From Arenimonas sp. SCN 70-307 (GTDB lineage: Bacteria > Pseudomonadota > Gammaproteobacteria > Xanthomonadales > Xanthomonadaceae): a stretch of DNA of 64,000 nt. Below, piece by piece: positions 37,340 through 46,382 of this stretch; position 1 is the first letter of the stretch, and each line of letters starts with the position of its first letter. The position numbers were made by a program, and so were the translations under genes. Location of the stretch: NCBI RefSeq assembly GCF_001724815.1, contig NZ_MEDO01000014.1, positions 124,001-188,000 on the forward strand. The letters are read 5' to 3'. Below the pieces are notes generated by a model that made no database searches, was not told the DNA's origin, and was given only the letters and a program-made list of their open reading frames with translations.

Positions 37340-38641
37340 ATGAACAACGCCTTCACCCCCGTCCTGGCCGCCCTGCTGGCCGTGTCCGCCGCCCTGCTGC
37401 CCGCCCCCGCGGCGGCGCAGGCAACCACGTCGGTCGACAGCATCGTCGCGGTGGTGGACGAGGACGTGATCCTGCGCAGCGAGCTCGACCGCGCCGTGTC
37501 GAACGTCGAGGCGCAGTACGCCAGCAACCCCGGCCAGCTGCCGCCGCGCCCGGTGCTCGAGCGCCAGGTGCTCGACCGTCTCGTGCTCTCGCGCCTGCAG
37601 CTGGGCCGCGCCCGCGACTCCGGCGTGCGCGTGAGCGACGGCGAACTGGCCCAGGCCATCGAGTCGGTGGCCTCGCGCAACCGCATGACCGGCGACCAGC
37701 TGCGCCAGCGCCTCGCCGCCGACGGCATGAGCTACGAGGAATTCCGCACCAGCCTGCGCGAGGAAATGCTGATCGAGCGCCTGCGCCAGCGCTTCGTGCA
37801 GGGCCGCGTGCAGGTCAGCGAGTCCGAGATCGACCAGCTGCTGGCCGTGCGCGAGATCGGCGGCCCCGAAGTGCGCCTGGCCAACATCGTCGTCGGCCTG
37901 CCCGACGGCGCCACGCCCGACCAGGTGGCGACCGCGGCCAACAAGGCGCGCGACATCAAGTCCGTGATCGAAAAGGGCGAGCTCGACTTCTCCGCCGCGG
38001 CCATCCGCTTCTCCGACGCGCCCAACGCGCTCGAGGGCGGCGAGATCGGCTGGCGCGCGCTCGACGCGATCCCGCCGGCGCTGGTGGGCCTGATCCAGCA
38101 GCTGCAGCCGGGCCAGATCACCGAGCCGGTGCGCACCCCGGGCGGCTACCAGCTGATCCAGCTGATCGAGACCCGCGCGCAGGGCGTGCAGACGATCACC
38201 GAGTACAACTCGCTGGGCATCCTGGTGCGCGTCACCCCGACCGTGAACGTCGAGGCCGCCCGCCAGAAGATCGAGCAGATGCGTGCGCGCATCGTCGCCG
38301 GCGAAGACTTCGGCGTCGTCGCCCGCGAGGGTTCCGACGACAACCTCAGCCGCAACGACGGCGGCAACATGGGCTGGTTCCAGATCAACGAGTGGGGCAC
38401 CGCCGTGGGCAACCAGCTGATGCAGCTGCAGGACGGCGAGCTGTCGCAGCCCTTCCAGAGCGAGGTGGGCTGGCACCTGGTGCGCCGCCTCGGCACCCGC
38501 GTGCAGGACGTGACCGAGCTCAACCGCCGCAACCAGGCGCGCGAGATCATCGCCCAGCGCAAGGCCGAGGAAGAGTACGAGCGCTACCTGCGCCAGCTGC
38601 GCACGGAAGCGTATTTCGAGAGCCGCCTGCCGGCACCCTGA
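37340..38641 (+). CDS. surA: Periplasmic chaperone / peptidyl-prolyl isomerase SurA
   Basis: 433 residues. Signal peptide ending AAAQA, N-terminal chaperone domain with VDSIVAVVDEDVILRSELD, then two parvulin domains (about 175-280 with ALEGGEIGWR, and about 285-395 with NDGGNMGWF). The C-terminal helix completes the chaperone lobe. Folds outer-membrane proteins, LptD among them. Confidence 0.96.
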   Translation: MNNAFTPVLAALLAVSAALLPAPAAAQATTSVDSIVAVVDEDVILRSELDRAVSNVEAQYASNPGQLPPRPVLERQVLDRLVLSRLQLGRARDSGVRVSDGELAQAIESVASRNRMTGDQLRQRLAADGMSYEEFRTSLREEMLIERLRQRFVQGRVQVSESEIDQLLAVREIGGPEVRLANIVVGLPDGATPDQVATAANKARDIKSVIEKGELDFSAAAIRFSDAPNALEGGEIGWRALDAIPPALVGLIQQLQPGQITEPVRTPGGYQLIQLIETRAQGVQTITEYNSLGILVRVTPTVNVEAARQKIEQMRARIVAGEDFGVVAREGSDDNLSRNDGGNMGWFQINEWGTAVGNQLMQLQDGELSQPFQSEVGWHLVRRLGTRVQDVTELNRRNQAREIIAQRKAEEEYERYLRQLRTEAYFESRLPAP

Positions 38642-38645
38642 ACCC

Positions 38646-39629
38646 ATGGCGACCCCGGCCCGCCCGCGACTGGCCCTGGTCCCGGGTGAGCCGGCCGGCG
38701 TCGGACCCGAACTCTGCGTAAGGCTGGCACAGCAGCCGCAGGCCGCCGACCTGGTGGCCTACGCCGACCCGGACACCCTGCAGGCCGCCGCGCGTGCGCT
38801 CGGCCTGCCGCTCACCCTCCGCGAACCCGGCCAACCCTGTGGCCCCGGCGAACTGGCCGTGCGGCCGGTCCGGCAGGCGCGCCCGGCGGTTTTCGGCCAG
38901 CCCGACCCGGCCAACGCCGCCGCGGTGATCGAATCGCTCGAGCGCGCCGGCGCGGCCTGCCTGGCGGGTGACTGCCAGGGCCTGGTCACCGGCCCGGTGC
39001 ACAAGGCCAGCATCAACGAAGGCGGCATCGCCTACACCGGCACCACCGAATTGCTGGCCGCCCAGGCCGGCGCCGACGTGGTGATGATGCTGGCCAACCC
39101 GGGCCTGCGCGTGGCCCTGGCCACCACCCACCTGCCGCTGCGCGAGGTGCCCGACGCGATCACCGGCGACGGCCTGGCGCGGGTGCTGCGGGTCACCGAC
39201 GCCGCCCTGCGCCGCGACTTCGGCCTCGCCCGCCCGCGCATCGCCGTGCTGGGCCTGAACCCGCACGCCGGGGAAGACGGCCACCTGGGCCGCGAGGAGC
39301 TCGACGTCATCATCCCCTGCCTCGAACGCCTGCGCGGCGAAGGGCTGGAGCTGATCGGCCCGCTGCCCGCCGACACCGCCTTCCTGCCGGTGAAACTGGC
39401 CGGCTTCGACGCGGTACTGGCCATGTACCACGACCAGGGCCTGCCCGTGCTCAAGCATTCGGGCTTCGAGCAGGCGGTGAACATCACCCTGGGCCTGCCC
39501 TACCCGCGCGTGGCGGTCGACCACGGCACGGCGCTCGACCTCGCCGGCAGCGGCCGCGCCGATCCCTCGAGCCTGGTGGCGGCCGTCGCGCTGTGCACCC
39601 GGCTGGCGGCGCGTAGACTGCCGGCATGA
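38646..39629 (+). CDS. pdxA: 4-hydroxythreonine-4-phosphate dehydrogenase PdxA
   Basis: 327 residues. N-terminal LALVPGEPAGVGPEL, TGPVHKASINEGG, TTHLPLREVPDAIT, GLNPHAGEDGHLGREE, YHDQGLPVLK and the C-terminal DHGTALDLAGSG motif define PdxA. A pyridoxal phosphate pathway enzyme requiring divalent metal and NAD. 4 bp after surA; overlaps ksgA by 4 bp. Confidence 0.96.
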   Translation: MATPARPRLALVPGEPAGVGPELCVRLAQQPQAADLVAYADPDTLQAAARALGLPLTLREPGQPCGPGELAVRPVRQARPAVFGQPDPANAAAVIESLERAGAACLAGDCQGLVTGPVHKASINEGGIAYTGTTELLAAQAGADVVMMLANPGLRVALATTHLPLREVPDAITGDGLARVLRVTDAALRRDFGLARPRIAVLGLNPHAGEDGHLGREELDVIIPCLERLRGEGLELIGPLPADTAFLPVKLAGFDAVLAMYHDQGLPVLKHSGFEQAVNITLGLPYPRVAVDHGTALDLAGSGRADPSSLVAAVALCTRLAARRLPA

Positions 39630-40453
39630 GCACGTTCAAGGCGCCGCCGAAGAAGAGCCTCGGCCAGCACTTCCTGGCCGACCGCCGCTACATCGACATG
39701 ATCGTGCTGGCGGTGGACCCGCAGCCGGGCGAGCGCCTGGTCGAGATCGGCCCCGGCCAGGGCGCGATCACGCTGCCGCTGCTGCGCCGCCACGGCGAGC
39801 TGACGGTGATCGAGTTCGACCGCGACCTGATCACGCCGCTGATGGAAGCCAGCGAGGGCGTGGGCCGCCTGACCGTCATCCACAAGGACGTGCTGCAGGT
39901 CGATTTCAGCAAGCTGGCCGCCGACGACGGCCACCACGCCGGGCGCCAGATCCGGCTGGTGGGCAACCTGCCCTACAACATCTCCTCGCCCATCCTCTTC
40001 CACGCGCTCGAACACGCCGCCGCCGTCAGCGACATGACCTTCATGCTGCAGAAGGAAGTGGTGGACCGCATGGCCGCCGGCCCGGGCAGCAAGGTCTACG
40101 GCCGCCTGGGCGTGATGCTGCAGGCCTACTGCCGCGTCGAGGCCCTGTTCGACGTGCCGCCCGGCGCCTTCCGCCCGCCGCCGAAGGTGGACTCGGCGGT
40201 GGTGCGCGTGGTGCCGCTGCCCGCCGCCGAAGTGGGCATCGACGACCACGCGCTCTACGCACGCGTCGTGCGCGACGCCTTCGGCCAGCGCCGCAAGACC
40301 CTGCGCAACGCCCTGCAGCAGGTCTGCAGCGGCGAGGACATCGCCGCCGCCGGCCTGCGCCCCGACGCGCGCGCCGAGCAGGTGGAAGTGGCCGATTTCA
40401 AGCGCCTGGCCAATTACCTGGCCGCGCTGCCCCCGGGCCAGCGTCCTGCGTAG
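39626..40453 (+). CDS. rsmA: 16S rRNA dimethyladenosine transferase RsmA/KsgA
   Basis: 275 residues. KSLGQHFLAD N-terminus, SAM motif EIGPGQGAITLPLL, FDRDL acidic loop, and catalytic NLPYNISSPILFH. Dimethylates A1518/A1519 in helix 45 of 16S rRNA. ATGA overlap with pdxA, followed 9 bp later by apaG. Confidence 0.97.
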   Translation: MSTFKAPPKKSLGQHFLADRRYIDMIVLAVDPQPGERLVEIGPGQGAITLPLLRRHGELTVIEFDRDLITPLMEASEGVGRLTVIHKDVLQVDFSKLAADDGHHAGRQIRLVGNLPYNISSPILFHALEHAAAVSDMTFMLQKEVVDRMAAGPGSKVYGRLGVMLQAYCRVEALFDVPPGAFRPPPKVDSAVVRVVPLPAAEVGIDDHALYARVVRDAFGQRRKTLRNALQQVCSGEDIAAAGLRPDARAEQVEVADFKRLANYLAALPPGQRPA

Positions 40454-40462
40454 AATGGCGGC

Positions 40463-40843
40463 ATGGACACGCCCCAGCACGCCATCCAGGTCGTGGTCGC
40501 CACCCGCTTCCTCGAAGACCAGTCGATTCCCGAGGACGACCGCTACGTCTTCGCCTACACCATCCGCATCGAGAATGCGGGCGAGGTGCCCGCGCGCCTG
40601 ATCAGCCGCCACTGGCTGATCACCGACGCCAACGGCAAGGTGCAGGAAGTGCGCGGCGAAGGCGTGGTCGGCGAGCAGCCCTGGCTGCGCCCGGGCGAGA
40701 GCTTCGAATACACCTCCGGCGCCGTGCTCGAGACCCCGCTGGGCACGATGCAGGGCAGCTACCAGATGCTGGCCGACGACGGCACCCGCTTCGACGCGCA
40801 GATCGCGCCCTTCACCCTGTCCATCCCTCGGACCCTGCACTGA
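40463..40843 (+). CDS. apaG: ApaG (Co2+/Mg2+ efflux-associated) protein
   Basis: 126 residues, single fibronectin-like beta fold. Typical [46 protein letters not shown] and MQGSYQM segments. Function remains undefined; always linked to apaH. Its TGA shares the A of the apaH start. Confidence 0.95.
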   Translation: MDTPQHAIQVVVATRFLEDQSIPEDDRYVFAYTIRIENAGEVPARLISRHWLITDANGKVQEVRGEGVVGEQPWLRPGESFEYTSGAVLETPLGTMQGSYQMLADDGTRFDAQIAPFTLSIPRTLH

Positions 40844-41688
40844 TGGCCACCTACGCCATCGGCGACGTCCAGGGTTGTTACGACGCGCTGCAGCGGCTGC
40901 TGGAGAAAATCCGCTTCGACCCTGCCAGCGACCGCCTGTGGTTCTGCGGCGACCTGGTCAACCGCGGCGGCCAGTCGCTCGAAACCCTGCGCCTGGTGCA
41001 CTCGCTGGCCATCCACAGCACCATCGTGCTGGGCAACCACGACCTGTCGCTGCTGGCCATCTCCACGCGCCGCGAGGTCGACAAGCGCAAGGTCAACCCG
41101 GACCTGCAGCGCGTGCTGTTCGCCGACGACGCCCAGGTGCTTGTCGATTGGCTGCGCCAGCAGAAGCTCTTCCATGTCGACCGCACCCTGGGCTTTGCGA
41201 TGGTGCACGCCGGCCTGGCGCCGAAGTGGACCATTTCGCTCGCCGAGGCGCGCGCCCGCGAGGTCGAGGAGAAGCTGCGCGGCGAGGGCTTCTTCAAGAT
41301 GGTCAAGAACATGTACGGCGACAAGCCGGCCTGGAGCCCGAAGCTGGCCGGGCCGGACCGCATGCGCGCGATCATCAACGTCTTCACCCGCATGCGCTAT
41401 TGCACGCCCTCGGGCCGCATCGGTTTCGAGGACAAGGGCCGGCCGGGCACGCAGCGCGTGGGCATGTACCCTTGGTTCGAAGTGCCGGGCCATGCACCGC
41501 GCGAGCTGCCGGTGGTGTTCGGCCACTGGTCCACGCTGGGTCTGTTCATGGGCCTGGGCGTGTACGGCATCGACACCGGCGCGGTCTGGGGAGGCAAGCT
41601 CACGGCGATGGAGCTTGGCCCGGAACTGCGCCTGCACCAGGTACCGGGGCGCGATCCGCCCGACAACACGCCCCGGGGCGACGACTGA
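40843..41688 (+). CDS. apaH: Symmetrical bis(5'-nucleosyl)-tetraphosphatase ApaH
   Basis: 281 residues (E. coli 280). Metallophosphatase motifs GDVQGCYDAL, GDLVNRGG and GNHDLSLL, and the C-terminal FGHWSTLG motif. Hydrolyses Ap4A and removes Np4-caps from RNA. One-base overlap with apaG. Confidence 0.96.
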   Translation: MATYAIGDVQGCYDALQRLLEKIRFDPASDRLWFCGDLVNRGGQSLETLRLVHSLAIHSTIVLGNHDLSLLAISTRREVDKRKVNPDLQRVLFADDAQVLVDWLRQQKLFHVDRTLGFAMVHAGLAPKWTISLAEARAREVEEKLRGEGFFKMVKNMYGDKPAWSPKLAGPDRMRAIINVFTRMRYCTPSGRIGFEDKGRPGTQRVGMYPWFEVPGHAPRELPVVFGHWSTLGLFMGLGVYGIDTGAVWGGKLTAMELGPELRLHQVPGRDPPDNTPRGDD

Positions 41689-41705
41689 CCTTGAGGAGAA
41701 CCGCG

Positions 41706-42209
41706 ATGAACCGTTTCCCGACCTTCCTGCTCGCCACGGCCCTGCTGCTGCCGTGCCTGGCACAGGCCCAGGACGCCGGCCGCGCGACGCTGGACGCGCG
41801 CGCCAATGCCCGCATCCAGTCGCTCCAGCAGGCGCTGGCGCCGGGCAAGCAGATCTTCATCGCCCGCCAGCTCAAGCTCACGCCCGAGGAAGCCGCGGCG
41901 TTCTGGCCGGCCTACGACGCGCTGCAGGCGGGCCTGGCCAACCTCGAATCGCGCCGGGAAACGCTGTTCGCCCGCCGCGCGGAGCGGCTGGCGGCCAACA
42001 ACTACCGCGACAACGACCGCGAGGATTTCGCCGAGGAATTGCTGGCCCTGGAAGCCAGCGAGGCCGACCTGTTCGAGTCCACCCTCGCCCGCCTGGCCCG
42101 CGCCCGCCTGACGATGGAAAAGGCCGTGCGCTACATCGACCTCGAAAAGGACCTGCGCGCCCTGCGCCACTTCGAGCGCGACGAAGGCCTGCCCTACGCC
42201 CTCAACTGA
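41706..42209 (+). CDS. Small periplasmic helical protein, CpxP/Spy (LTxxQ)-like
   Basis: 167 residues with a signal peptide cut after AQA. The mature part is all-helical and includes LKLTPEEAAAFWPAYDALQ, an LTxxx-A-FWPxYDxY pattern seen in Spy/CpxP-related periplasmic proteins, then a long charged helix pair. ATG at 41706 follows GAGGAG. 17 bp after apaH on the same strand. Periplasmic chaperone or stress-sensor function is inference only. Confidence 0.7.
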   Translation: MNRFPTFLLATALLLPCLAQAQDAGRATLDARANARIQSLQQALAPGKQIFIARQLKLTPEEAAAFWPAYDALQAGLANLESRRETLFARRAERLAANNYRDNDREDFAEELLALEASEADLFESTLARLARARLTMEKAVRYIDLEKDLRALRHFERDEGLPYALN

Positions 42210-42217
42210 GGCGCCCC

Positions 42218-42241
42218 GTGCAGGAGGGCCTTCAGGCCCGA
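42218..42241. repeat. REP-like palindrome supplying the folA stop codon
   Basis: GTGCAGGAGGGCC-TTCA-GGCCCGAA, with stem GGGCC/GGCCC (42226-42230/42235-42239). The TCA at 42232-42234 is the complement of the folA TGA, so the repeat encodes the last codons and stop of folA. Confidence 0.75.
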
Positions 42242-42747
42242 ACGCCCGCCGGGACGTAGTCGATGAACTCGAAGGCAAACGCATGCCGCGCGTCGGCGGC
42301 GTGGGGTTCGCGCGCGGTGACCTGCCACGCGCTTTGATCGAACACCGGGAAAAAAGCATCCGCGTCGGCCACCACGGTATCCACGTGGGTCAGGTGCAGC
42401 CCGGTGGCGAAGGGCAGCGCCAGCGCATAAACCTCGCCACCGCCGATGACCATCAGCGGCTCGCCGGCGGCGAGCGAAACGGCTTGTTCGAGCGAGGCCA
42501 CGGCCTGCATGCCGTCGAAGGGCACGCGACCCGAGCGGGTCAGCACCAGGTTGCGGCGGCCCGGCAGCGCGCGGCCCAGCGATTCGGCGGTCTTGCGGCC
42601 CATCAGCAGCGGCTTGCCCAGCGTGAGCGCCTTGAAGCGGCGCAGGTCGTCGGGCAGCTGCCAGGGCAGCGTATTGCCGCGGCCGATGCCGCGGGCGCGG
42701 TCGAGCGCCGCCACCAGGGCGATGCGTGGCGCGGCGCCCGCGCTCAC
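42232..42747 (-). CDS. folA: Dihydrofolate reductase
   Basis: 171 residues. [35 protein letters not shown] (the acidic residue in LPDDL is catalytic), [18 protein letters not shown] and [12 protein letters not shown] are standard. Reduces dihydrofolate produced by ThyA. The start is a GTG at 42747 embedded in the thyA stop (GTGTGA), so the genes are coupled. The C-terminus runs into a REP repeat. Confidence 0.95.
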   Translation of the reverse strand: MSAGAAPRIALVAALDRARGIGRGNTLPWQLPDDLRRFKALTLGKPLLMGRKTAESLGRALPGRRNLVLTRSGRVPFDGMQAVASLEQAVSLAAGEPLMVIGGGEVYALALPFATGLHLTHVDTVVADADAFFPVFDQSAWQVTAREPHAADARHAFAFEFIDYVPAGVRA

Positions 42748-43538
42748 ACCGCCACCGGCGCCTTGATGGCCGGGTGCGGGTCGTAGCCTTCGATGGCGAT
42801 GTCTTCGTAGCGCATCGCGAACAGGTCGGTGGCCTCCGGCGCCAGCACCAGTTTCGGCAGCGGCCGCGGCGTGCGCGAAAGCTGCTCGCGCGCCTGGTCG
42901 ACGTGGTTCGAGTACAGGTGCGCGTCGCCGAGCGTGTGCACGAAGTCGCCCACCTCCAGCCCGCAGTGGCGCGCCACCATGTGGGTGAGCAGCGCGTAGC
43001 TGGCGATGTTGAAGGGCACGCCCAGGAAGATGTCGCCCGAGCGCTGGTAGAGCTGGCAGCTCAGCCGGCCCTGCGCCACGTAGAACTGGAAGAGCGTGTG
43101 GCAGGGCATCAGCGCCATCTTCGGCAGCTCGGCCACGTTCCAGGCGCTGACGATGAGCCGGCGCGAATCCGGGTTGCGCTGGATTTCGTCCACCACCCAG
43201 CGCAGCTGGTCGATCTCGCGGCCGTCGCTGCCGGTCCAGCGGCGCCACTGCTTGCCATACACCGGCCCGAGTTCGCCGTTTTCATCGGCCCACTCGTCCC
43301 AGATCGAGACCTGGTGGTCCTTGAGGTAGCCGATGTTGGTTTCGCCGCGGACGAACCACAGCAGTTCGTGGATGATCGAACGCAGGTGCAGTTTCTTGGT
43401 GGTGACCAGCGGGAAGCCTTCGCGCAGGTCGAAGCGCATCTGCCAGCCGAACACCGAGCGGGTGCCGGTGCCGGTGCGGTCGGCCTTGGGCGCGCCGTGT
43501 TCGAGCGCGTGCCGCAGCAGGTCGAGGTAGGCCTGCAT
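42744..43538 (-). CDS. thyA: Thymidylate synthase
   Basis: 264 residues, identical in length to E. coli ThyA. Catalytic cysteine in [34 protein letters not shown], and [13 protein letters not shown]. Starts at the ATG 43538, whose A overlaps the lgt stop (TGATG). Converts dUMP to dTMP using methylenetetrahydrofolate; folA downstream regenerates the cofactor. Confidence 0.97.
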   Translation of the reverse strand: MQAYLDLLRHALEHGAPKADRTGTGTRSVFGWQMRFDLREGFPLVTTKKLHLRSIIHELLWFVRGETNIGYLKDHQVSIWDEWADENGELGPVYGKQWRRWTGSDGREIDQLRWVVDEIQRNPDSRRLIVSAWNVAELPKMALMPCHTLFQFYVAQGRLSCQLYQRSGDIFLGVPFNIASYALLTHMVARHCGLEVGDFVHTLGDAHLYSNHVDQAREQLSRTPRPLPKLVLAPEATDLFAMRYEDIAIEGYDPHPAIKAPVAV

Positions 43539-44431
43539 CAGGCCTTCTCCGGGGCCGGCGGCGGCACCGGCGCCAGGGTCGGCGAGCGTCGCGAGAGCCA
43601 GAGCAGGAACAGGCCCAGCGCCACCAGCGGCAGCGAGAGCAGCTGGCCCATGGTCAGCCAGCCGAAGGCCAGGTAGCCCAGGTGGGCATCGGGCTCGCGC
43701 ACGAACTCGACGGCGAAGCGGAAGGCGCCGTAGAGCAGCGCGAACAGGCCCGACACCGCATAGCGCGGCCGGGGCTTGCGCGAGTACAGCCACAGCACGA
43801 CACCCATCACCAGGCCCTCGAGGGCCGCCTGGTAGAGCTGCGAGGGGTGGCGCGCGAAGGCATCGAGCGCGCCGCTGGCGTGCAGCTGGCGCAGCTGCTC
43901 GGCCGGCAGCGCGGCGTACTCGGCCGGCAGGCTGGCCGGGAACACCACGCCCCAGTCGCCGCCGGTGGGCTTGCCCCAGAGTTCGCCGCCGATGTAGTTG
44001 CCGATGCGGCCGAAGCCCAGGCCCCAGGGCACGATGGGCGCGACGAAATCGACGGTGTCGAAGAAGTGCAGCTTCTGCCGGCGCGTCCACCAGGCCGCGG
44101 CCACCAGCACGCCCACCAGGCCGCCGTGGAAGCTCATGCCGCCCTCGTGGATGCGCAGGAGCATCAGCGGGTCGGCCAGGAAGGCGTCGAAGGAATAAAA
44201 CAGCACGTAGCCGACGCGGCCGCCGAGCACGACGCCGAGCATGCCGTAGAACAGCAGGTCGCCGAAGCCCTCGTCGTTGGTGCCGGGCAGGCGGCCGGCG
44301 CGCACCCGCAGCCGGCCCAGCCACCAGGCGGTGAGGAAGGCCAGGCCGTACATCAGGCCGTACCAGTGGATGCCGTGCGGCCAGAACGGCAGCCGCAGGG
44401 CCAGCGGGTCGATGGCGTGCAGGATCGTCAC
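43538..44431 (-). CDS. lgt: Prolipoprotein diacylglyceryl transferase Lgt
   Basis: 297 residues, seven transmembrane helices. Motifs: [22 protein letters not shown] and [16 protein letters not shown] (the Lgt signature). Adds diacylglycerol to lipobox cysteines, such as that of the M13 peptidase in this window. The start is GTG at 44431. Confidence 0.96.
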   Translation of the reverse strand: MTILHAIDPLALRLPFWPHGIHWYGLMYGLAFLTAWWLGRLRVRAGRLPGTNDEGFGDLLFYGMLGVVLGGRVGYVLFYSFDAFLADPLMLLRIHEGGMSFHGGLVGVLVAAAWWTRRQKLHFFDTVDFVAPIVPWGLGFGRIGNYIGGELWGKPTGGDWGVVFPASLPAEYAALPAEQLRQLHASGALDAFARHPSQLYQAALEGLVMGVVLWLYSRKPRPRYAVSGLFALLYGAFRFAVEFVREPDAHLGYLAFGWLTMGQLLSLPLVALGLFLLWLSRRSPTLAPVPPPAPEKA

Positions 44432-44435
44432 CGGC

Positions 44436-45161
44436 TCAGGTTCCCCTTCGTGGTTTCTTGCGCTTGGACAGGATGTTCAGTGCCTCGACGCCGGCCGAGA
44501 AGGCCATGGCGAAATAGAGGAACTTGCGGTCGATGTGGAAATCGAAGCCGTCGGCCACCAGGGCCACGCCGACCAGGATGATGAAGCTCAGCGCGAGCAT
44601 CTTCACCGTCGGGTGGCGGTCGATGAAGTCGCCAATCGGGTTGGCCGCCAGCAGCATCACGCCCACCGCGATCAGGATCGCCGCCACCATCACGCCGCGG
44701 TGGTCGACCATGCCCACGGCAGTGATGACCGAATCGAGCGAGAAAACGATGTCGATGACGGCGATCTGGGCGATGACGTAGCCGAACACCGCCGAGGGCC
44801 TGGCGCCGACGTCTTCCTCGTCGCTGCTGCCCTCGACCGAGTCGTGGATCTCCATGGTGCCCTTGACCAGCAGGAACAGGCCGCCGGCGATCAGCACCAG
44901 GTCGCGCACGGAGAAATCCATGCCGAACAGCGCGAACAGGTTGGCCTGCATGCGCGCCAGCGCCACCAGCGAAAGCAGCAGGAGGATGCGGGTGATGCAG
45001 ACCAGGGCGAGGCCGAAGCGCCGGGCGCGCGGGCGCTGCTCGGGCGGCAGCCGGCTGACGGCGATGGAGATGAAGACCAGGTTGTCGATGCCCAGCACGA
45101 TCTCGAGCGTGGCCAGGGTCAGCAGCGCGACCCAGATTTCAGTGCTGAAGATCCATTCCAT
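44436..45161 (-). CDS. TerC family integral membrane protein
   Basis: 241 residues, seven hydrophobic segments. TerC signatures [12 protein letters not shown] and [14 protein letters not shown] with conserved acidic residues in membrane helices. Family members are implicated in metal (manganese) export or tellurite resistance. 4 bp upstream of lgt on the same strand and 12 bp after dgkA. Confidence 0.92.
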   Translation of the reverse strand: MEWIFSTEIWVALLTLATLEIVLGIDNLVFISIAVSRLPPEQRPRARRFGLALVCITRILLLLSLVALARMQANLFALFGMDFSVRDLVLIAGGLFLLVKGTMEIHDSVEGSSDEEDVGARPSAVFGYVIAQIAVIDIVFSLDSVITAVGMVDHRGVMVAAILIAVGVMLLAANPIGDFIDRHPTVKMLALSFIILVGVALVADGFDFHIDRKFLYFAMAFSAGVEALNILSKRKKPRRGT

Positions 45162-45173
45162 GGCGGGGCCCGG

Positions 45174-45557
45174 TCAGAGGTAACGCGGCAGCAGGATCAG
45201 GCCCCAGCAGGCCAGGACGTTGAGGTCGGCGAGGAACACGGCGGCCGAGCCCATGTCCTTGGCGCGGCCCGCCAGTTCGTGGTGTTCGGCGCCCCAGCGG
45301 TCGACCACCGCCTCGACGGCCGAATTGAGCACCTCGACCACCAGCACGAGGATCATCGAGCCGACCAGGATGGCGCGCTCGACGCCATCGGCGCCCAGCC
45401 ACAGGGCCAGCGGCGCCAGCACGATGAACAGGTAGACCTCGAGACGGAACGAGGACTCCAGCGCCCAGGTCGCCTTCAGGCCCTGGCAGGACCACAGGAA
45501 GGCCTGCCAGGCGCGGAACGGACTGCGGGGTGCGTGGGTGCCGTAGCTGTCGGCCAT
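45174..45557 (-). CDS. dgkA: Diacylglycerol kinase, DgkA type
   Basis: 127 residues, three transmembrane helices with an N-terminal amphipathic helix. The signature EVLNSAVEAVVDR and the D of KDMGSAAV are present. Phosphorylates diacylglycerol made during osmoregulated glucan or lipid turnover. First gene of the dgkA-terC-lgt-thyA-folA run on the minus strand. Confidence 0.95.
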   Translation of the reverse strand: MADSYGTHAPRSPFRAWQAFLWSCQGLKATWALESSFRLEVYLFIVLAPLALWLGADGVERAILVGSMILVLVVEVLNSAVEAVVDRWGAEHHELAGRAKDMGSAAVFLADLNVLACWGLILLPRYL

Positions 45558-45697
45558 GCGGTGGCACTTCGGGTCTCGGGATGGCGTGATTCTGCCACAT
45601 CGCGCCGCCCCGGCCGGCCGCGCGGCCCCTGACCTTGTGCACTGGGGGGACCGCCCGCACCATCTGCAAAGTAGCCATTGCCACCAAAGGAAGCCCG

Positions 45698-46363
45698 ATG
45701 TTCAACGCCGAACGACTGCTGGGACAAGTGATGGGACAGGCCCTGGGCGGCCAGTGGGGTGGCGGCAAGCGCCACAAGCGCAAGAAGCAGGCCTTCGGGC
45801 TGCCGGGCATCGGCGGGATCACCCCCGGCAAGGCCGCCGTGGGACTGGGCCTGCTGGGCGTGGCCATGGCCGCCTACGAGCACTACCAGCAAAAGTCCGC
45901 CCCGGGCACGCCCCAGCCCCTGGCCGGCCAGGGCGCCGCGGTGCCCCCGCCGCCGCCGCCGGGCATGGCGGCCGCGCCGCCGCCCCCGCCGCCGGCGGCC
46001 GACCCGGCCCTGCGCACCGAGCAGGCCATGCACCTGCTGCGCGCCATGATCACCGCCGCCTACGCCGATGGCCTGATGGATCCCGACGAGCGCGAGGCCC
46101 TGGTCGAACGCGCGCGCGCGGCCGGGCTCGACGCCGAGGAGATCGAGGCCCTGGAAGCGGAGATCCGCGCCCCGTTCACGCTCGAGCAGCTGGTGGTGCG
46201 CACGCCGCGGGCGCTGCGCGCCGAAACCTATGCCGCGGCGCTGGTGGCGATCACCGCCGACACGCCCGAGGAGCGCGCCTTCCTCGACCGCCTGGCGGGC
46301 GAACTCGGCCTCGACGAGGCCAGCCGGCGCGAGGTCCATGCGCGCCTCGGCCTGGATTCCTGA
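45698..46363 (+). CDS. DUF533/TerB-like protein with two polyproline tracts
   Basis: 221 residues of the YebE/DUF533 family. N-terminal basic KRHKRKKQ, a hydrophobic Gly-rich segment (about 37-57), a linker with two runs of at least six prolines (about 87-105), then a TerB-like helical domain (about 115-215; acidic AYADGLMDPDERE). The proline runs should need EF-P for efficient translation. ATG at 45698 follows AAAGGAAG. 140 bp from divergent dgkA; function unknown. Confidence 0.85.
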   Translation: MFNAERLLGQVMGQALGGQWGGGKRHKRKKQAFGLPGIGGITPGKAAVGLGLLGVAMAAYEHYQQKSAPGTPQPLAGQGAAVPPPPPPGMAAAPPPPPPAADPALRTEQAMHLLRAMITAAYADGLMDPDEREALVERARAAGLDAEEIEALEAEIRAPFTLEQLVVRTPRALRAETYAAALVAITADTPEERAFLDRLAGELGLDEASRREVHARLGLDS

Positions 46364-46382
46364 TCCCCCAAGGAGACACTCC

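Noticed and set aside
34952-38647. Very long minus-strand open frame (over 1200 codons) opposite lptD-surA
   Set aside because: It runs antisense across several well-identified genes, has His/Gln/Val/Ala-rich low-complexity translation and no motifs; such frames are a product of high GC content.
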